Assembly: GCA_905215275.1 (NCBI GenBank)
Contig: CAJMPE010000017.1
Location: 1-17,808 of the forward strand
Length of the DNA: 17,808 nucleotides
Source: an uncultured bacterium
Lineage (GTDB): Bacteria > Actinomycetota > Coriobacteriia > Coriobacteriales > Coriobacteriaceae
Reading direction: 5' to 3'
Shown here: positions 14,475 to 17,808 of the stretch, one piece after another
Position numbering within the stretch: position 1 is the stretch's first letter
Layout: each line of letters opens with the position of its first letter
Program-made: the position numbers and the translations under genes
Notes under the pieces: model-generated
The model's input: the letters and a program-made list of their open reading frames with translations, nothing else
Told to the model about the DNA's origin: nothing
Databases searched by the model: none

Positions 14475-15683
14475 CTATTCGACATCCGACCCCTCCCCCA
14501 TCAGCCATCGGGCGATGTCGACCACCTTAATCCCCTCATAATCAACAGCCTCATGCTTTGTACGCGCAATGACCATCTTGGGATACGCATCACGTATCGC
14601 AAGCAGAGGCGCCACTTCGCGCTCAAAGGTCTCCTGACGCGAAATGTCATCGCTAACTTGGATATACACACGTTCATCGCGACGAATTGCCACAAAGTCG
14701 ATTTCCTTCTTATAAAGCACCCCGACATAGATTTCCCAACCGCGTCTTAGGAGCTCTAAAGCGACCATATTTTCATATACATGCCCGAAGTCGAGTTTTT
14801 TAGTGCCCAGTTTTGCATATCTGATTGCATGATCCGATAAATAGTATTTATCACCCGAAGTGAGGTACTTTTTACCGCCTACGTCATAGCGGCGAACTCG
14901 ATAGAACGCGAAGGCCTGGCATAAATATCCAAGGTACTGGGCGAGCGTTGCCACGGAAACGCGCGTGCCGGCAGCGTCCAGCGCGGCCGCAATTCCGCTA
15001 ACAGAAGATATGTTACCGATATTGTCCATTAGGAAATCGCATGCACGTTCTAGTTGCACCTTGTTACGAACCCCATGCTTTTCTTCCACATCACGCAAAA
15101 CCAAGACATCTAGCACGTTCGCAATATATCGATAGCGAGCTCGCTCGCTAGGATACAAATAAGAGCCAGGCATTCCGCCCTCTCTTAAATAGCGGTCAAG
15201 CGCTTCGTCTGGGTTATGAATTTCGTGATACGTCGAAAACTCAAGCAAGGAAAACGGGAATACTTCGACCTCATATGTCCGCCCGCGAAAAAGCGTCGCC
15301 AAGTCACTCGAAAGCAAGAAAGCATTGGAGCCAGTAACGTAGATATCGTATTTACCCGATGCATGAAGGCTATTGACCGCTTTTTCGAACCCAACGCAAG
15401 TTTGTACCTCATCGATCATCACGATGTTATCGAGGCCCTCGCAATAGCTTTCCTCAACGTAGCGATGCAATGCTCGAAAATCCGTTAGTTCCTCGAATTC
15501 GAGGAGATTGAAATTGATACGGATAATATTGGCATCGGGGTCGGCCTCACGAATGCGATCGGCAAGAGCTTCCAGTAGAACAGATTTGCCGCACCTACGA
15601 ATGCCGGTAATCACCTTGATGTCCGGCGTTCCCTTAGCGCCAAGAAGCGCTTCCATATATTGAGGACGTTCGATAATCTTCAT
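14475..15683 (-). CDS. AAA ATPase with DUF4143 domain
   Basis: A 402-residue cytoplasmic ATPase of the AAA_14/DUF4143 group. Walker A is GIRRCGKS (27-34), Walker B NIVMIDEVQ (86-94), and a sensor-like VTGSNA follows at 116-121. A conserved-looking block runs RYLREGGMPGSYLY. The C-terminal DUF4143 region has EIDFVAIRRDERVYIQVSDD, reminiscent of the E-x-D-F and Y-I-Q-V elements of a PD-(D/E)xK nuclease-like fold. Members are very common in gut bacteria and archaea, their role is unproven, and they transfer often. ATG 15683 has a ggtgaag site close upstream. Base use looks more AT-rich than in the topoisomerase and surface-protein genes around it, as does its upstream region, which fits acquisition. 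It is not in an operon with either neighbour. Confidence 0.9.
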   Translation of the reverse strand: MKIIERPQYMEALLGAKGTPDIKVITGIRRCGKSVLLEALADRIREADPDANIIRINFNLLEFEELTDFRALHRYVEESYCEGLDNIVMIDEVQTCVGFEKAVNSLHASGKYDIYVTGSNAFLLSSDLATLFRGRTYEVEVFPFSLLEFSTYHEIHNPDEALDRYLREGGMPGSYLYPSERARYRYIANVLDVLVLRDVEEKHGVRNKVQLERACDFLMDNIGNISSVSGIAAALDAAGTRVSVATLAQYLGYLCQAFAFYRVRRYDVGGKKYLTSGDKYYLSDHAIRYAKLGTKKLDFGHVYENMVALELLRRGWEIYVGVLYKKEIDFVAIRRDERVYIQVSDDISRQETFEREVAPLLAIRDAYPKMVIARTKHEAVDYEGIKVVDIARWLMGEGSDVE

Positions 15684-15731
15684 ATCTTCACCGCTCTATT
15701 AAATAAAAGCTCTCCTGATTCGTTTTCATTT

Positions 15732-15781
15732 AGTATATATCTGATTCTGCTAAAGGAAATCAAATATTTATTGATTTGATT
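15732..15781 (-). promoter_or_regulatory. Candidate promoter and overlapping palindrome upstream of the ATPase gene
   Basis: On the minus strand a good -10 box TATACT (15732-15737) sits 49 bases before the start codon. An inverted repeat, AATCAAAT (15758-15765) and ATTTGATT (15774-15781) with an 8-base spacer, overlaps where the -35 box should be. No clear -35 box is present. This would suit a repressor-controlled promoter, but the region is AT-rich and the repeat may be chance. Confidence 0.35.
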
Positions 15782-15852
15782 CAGCTATTTCTCCCAATAG
15801 CTTAACATCAGTCGATATATCACGAACGATTGTTCGATGGATTTCGTGTTGG

Positions 15853-15881
15853 TTGGAATCGCTCATGGGCTGGGCTATGCT
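15853..15881 (+). promoter_or_regulatory. Candidate promoter of the topoisomerase B gene
   Basis: TTGGAA and TATGCT lie exactly 17 bases apart on the plus strand. The start would fall near 15888, leaving about 48 bases of leader before ATG 15936. Confidence 0.45.
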
Positions 15882-15935
15882 ACCTTGACTATCTATATGA
15901 CTAAAACGCAGCAAAGGAGCACCGAGAGAGCGAGT

Positions 15936-17808
15936 ATGGCAAAAAACACCGCAAACTATGGTAACGACAGTATCCGCCAGCTCAAGGACGAGGAGCGCGT
16001 ACGCCTGCGCCCCGCCGTCATCTTTGGCTCGGACGGACTCGACGGCTGCGCGCATGCCGCCTTCGAGATCCTGTCCAACGCCGTTGACGAGGCGCGCCAG
16101 GGCTACGGCAAGCTCATCACCCTTACCGCCTTTCGCGATGGCTCCATTCAGGTAGAGGACAACGGCCGCGGCTGCCCGCTCGACTGGAACCCTTCCGAGA
16201 AGCGCTTTAACTGGGAACTCGTCTTTTGCGAGCTCTATGCCGGCGGCAAGTACAACAACAACCAGGGCGGCGACTACGACTTCTCGCTCGGCACCAACGG
16301 CCTGGGCTCCTGCGCGACTCAGTACGCTTCCGAATACATGGACGTCACGGTTTGGCGCGACGGCAACAAGTACTCCCTGCACTTTAAGAAGGGCAAGGTC
16401 GTCGGCGCCAAAAAGAAGGCACTCGAGATTGAGCCCAGCGACGAGGATCGCACCGGCACCACCATTAAGTGGCGTCCCGATCTTGAGGTCTTTACCTCCA
16501 TCAGCATCCCCCACGACTGGTATCGCGAGACCATGCGCCGCCAGGCCGTGGTCAACGCCAACGTGACCTTCCGCCTGCGTATCGAGGGCGACGATGGCGA
16601 GTTTTCCGAAGAGGATTTTTGCTATCCAAAGGGCATCGAGGACTACGTGCTCGAGAAGGTCGGCACCGACTACCTCACCGAGCCCTTCTTTATCGAGGCC
16701 GACCGTCGCGGTCGCGATCGCGAGGACCTGCCCGACTACAACGTGAAGATTACCGCGTGCATGTGCTTCTCGCGCACCTTCATGATGCAGGAGTACTACC
16801 ACAACTCATCGTGGCTCGAGAACGGCGGTTCGCCCGAGAAGGCCGCCCGCAGCGCTCTGACCAGTGCCATCGATGCTTACATTAAGCAACAGGGCAAGTA
16901 CAACAAAAACGAGAGCGGCATTAAGTGGCAGGATGTCCAGGACTGTCTGGTGCTGGTGACCAACTGCTTCTCCACCCAGACGTCCTATGAAAACCAGACT
17001 AAGAAGGCCATCAACAACCGCTTTATCCAGCAGGCTATGACGGCCTTCTTTAAGGAGCGCCTCTCGACTTACCTGATCGAGAACAAAGACGCCGCCAACA
17101 AGATCATGGAGCAGGTGCTCATCAACAAGCGCTCGCGCGAGAACGCCGAGAAGACGCGTCAGAGCATCAAGACCAACCTGCAGCAGAAGACCGACATGGC
17201 CAACCGCGTGCAGAAGTTCATCGACTGCCGCTCCAAGGACAAGAGCCGCCGCGAGATCTACATCGTAGAGGGTGACTCGGCGGCAGGCGCCATTCGTACC
17301 TCGCGCGATGCCGAGTTCCAGGGCGTTATGCCCGTCCGTGGCAAGATCCTCAACTGCCTAAAGGAGGACTACCCGCGCATCTTTAAGTCCGACATCATCA
17401 TGGACCTCATGCGCGTGCTGGGCTGCGGCGTGGAGATCAAGGACAAGCGCATCAAGAACCTGGGCGCCTTTGACCTGGACAACCTCAACTGGAACAAGGT
17501 CATCATCTGTACAGACGCCGACGTCGACGGTTATCACATCCGCACGCTCGTGCTCACCATGCTCTATCGCCTGGTGCCCACGCTTATCGACGAGGGCTAC
17601 GTGTATATCGCCGAGTCTCCGCTCTACGAGATCAACTGCAAAGAGAAGACCTACTTTGCCTACACCGAGCTCGAGAAGAACGGCATCCTCAAGGAGATTG
17701 GCGACCAAAAGTGCTCCATCAACCGCTCCAAGGGTCTTGGTGAGAACGATCCGGACATGATGTGGCTCACCACCATGAACCCCGAGACGCGCCGCCTGAT
17801 CAAGGTGG
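15936..17808 (+). CDS. Atypical type IIA topoisomerase subunit B (GyrB/ParE-like), 3'-truncated
   Basis: The first 624 residues of a GyrB/ParE-type subunit; the frame runs off the window end. The ATPase domain has Glu44 in EILSNAVDEA, DNGRG (75-79), the lid segment FSLGTNGLGSCATQYAS and the QTK triad (354-356) that senses ATP. The Toprim domain has EGDSA (445-449), PVRGKILN and the metal-binding DADVD (527-531). RSKGLGENDPDMMWLTTMNPE then matches the usual C-terminal block, so only a short end is missing. Two features differ from standard GyrB: the lid normally reads SGGLHGVG, and the EGDSAGGSA block is EGDSAAGAI. This suggests a second B subunit kept beside the main gyrase. Its partner A subunit would be expected just downstream. 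ATG 15936 has a gagagag site about 4 bases upstream. Confidence 0.9.
   Translation, partial: MAKNTANYGNDSIRQLKDEERVRLRPAVIFGSDGLDGCAHAAFEILSNAVDEARQGYGKLITLTAFRDGSIQVEDNGRGCPLDWNPSEKRFNWELVFCELYAGGKYNNNQGGDYDFSLGTNGLGSCATQYASEYMDVTVWRDGNKYSLHFKKGKVVGAKKKALEIEPSDEDRTGTTIKWRPDLEVFTSISIPHDWYRETMRRQAVVNANVTFRLRIEGDDGEFSEEDFCYPKGIEDYVLEKVGTDYLTEPFFIEADRRGRDREDLPDYNVKITACMCFSRTFMMQEYYHNSSWLENGGSPEKAARSALTSAIDAYIKQQGKYNKNESGIKWQDVQDCLVLVTNCFSTQTSYENQTKKAINNRFIQQAMTAFFKERLSTYLIENKDAANKIMEQVLINKRSRENAEKTRQSIKTNLQQKTDMANRVQKFIDCRSKDKSRREIYIVEGDSAAGAIRTSRDAEFQGVMPVRGKILNCLKEDYPRIFKSDIIMDLMRVLGCGVEIKDKRIKNLGAFDLDNLNWNKVIICTDADVDGYHIRTLVLTMLYRLVPTLIDEGYVYIAESPLYEINCKEKTYFAYTELEKNGILKEIGDQKCSINRSKGLGENDPDMMWLTTMNPETRRLIKV

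Noticed and set aside
15768..16802. A 344-residue open frame on the minus strand
   Set aside because: It lies antisense to the topoisomerase gene, whose plus-strand translation has all expected motifs. The antisense protein is rich in Val/Ala/Leu, as typically arises opposite GC-rich coding sequence.
1..17808. CRISPR arrays, tRNA or rRNA genes, transposases
   Set aside because: No regularly spaced repeats, RNA gene signatures or transposase motifs were seen on reading both strands by eye.

Overview
The window joins two pieces of different origin. The larger piece, from about 2,940 to the right end, looks like a gut Coriobacteriia chromosome, most like Collinsella. It is GC-rich and carries a Tat-exported, sortase-type surface protein beside a LuxR-type regulator, a redox cassette of a CXXC mini-protein, an Fe-S membrane protein and a TlpA-like lipoprotein, and an atypical type IIA topoisomerase B subunit. 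The smaller piece, 1 to about 2,935, does not look coriobacterial. It holds a DUF1015 protein, two metallo-beta-lactamase-fold hydrolases and the tail of an alpha-galactosidase-like enzyme. A Lentisphaerota/Victivallis-like source is only a guess. The pieces meet inside one reading frame, where the first 66 residues of an ABC-transporter ATPase run into the last 96 residues of the glycosidase. A metagenome assembly chimera is the simplest explanation.

Layout, left piece: partial DUF1015 gene (+) with a strong terminator; PhnP-like hydrolase (-) with its own promoter; class-B3-like hydrolase (-), whose start codon overlaps the glycosidase stop codon (ATGA).

Layout, right piece: ABC ATPase fragment (-). 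Next comes a minus-strand operon reading from 5,425 down to 3,383: a 48-residue CXXC membrane protein starting at TTG, a polytopic 4Fe-4S protein, and a thioredoxin-fold lipoprotein, ending at a clean terminator. Transcribed away from it is an OmpR-type response regulator and its histidine kinase, overlapping by ATGA. These five genes probably form one regulated envelope redox module. Downstream on the plus strand are a LuxR-family regulator and a 1,455-residue surface protein with a twin-arginine signal at one end and LAGTG plus a membrane helix at the other. A minus-strand lipoprotein gene converges on it, with a hairpin terminator between them.

A 413-base stretch without a convincing gene (14,062-14,474) leads to a more AT-rich minus-strand AAA ATPase of the DUF4143 group with an AT-rich upstream region, possibly acquired. 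The window ends inside a GyrB/ParE-like gene (+), whose first 624 residues are present with intact ATPase and Toprim motifs but a divergent ATP lid.

All calls come from reading translations and motifs by eye. No database search, GC calculation or structure prediction was run.
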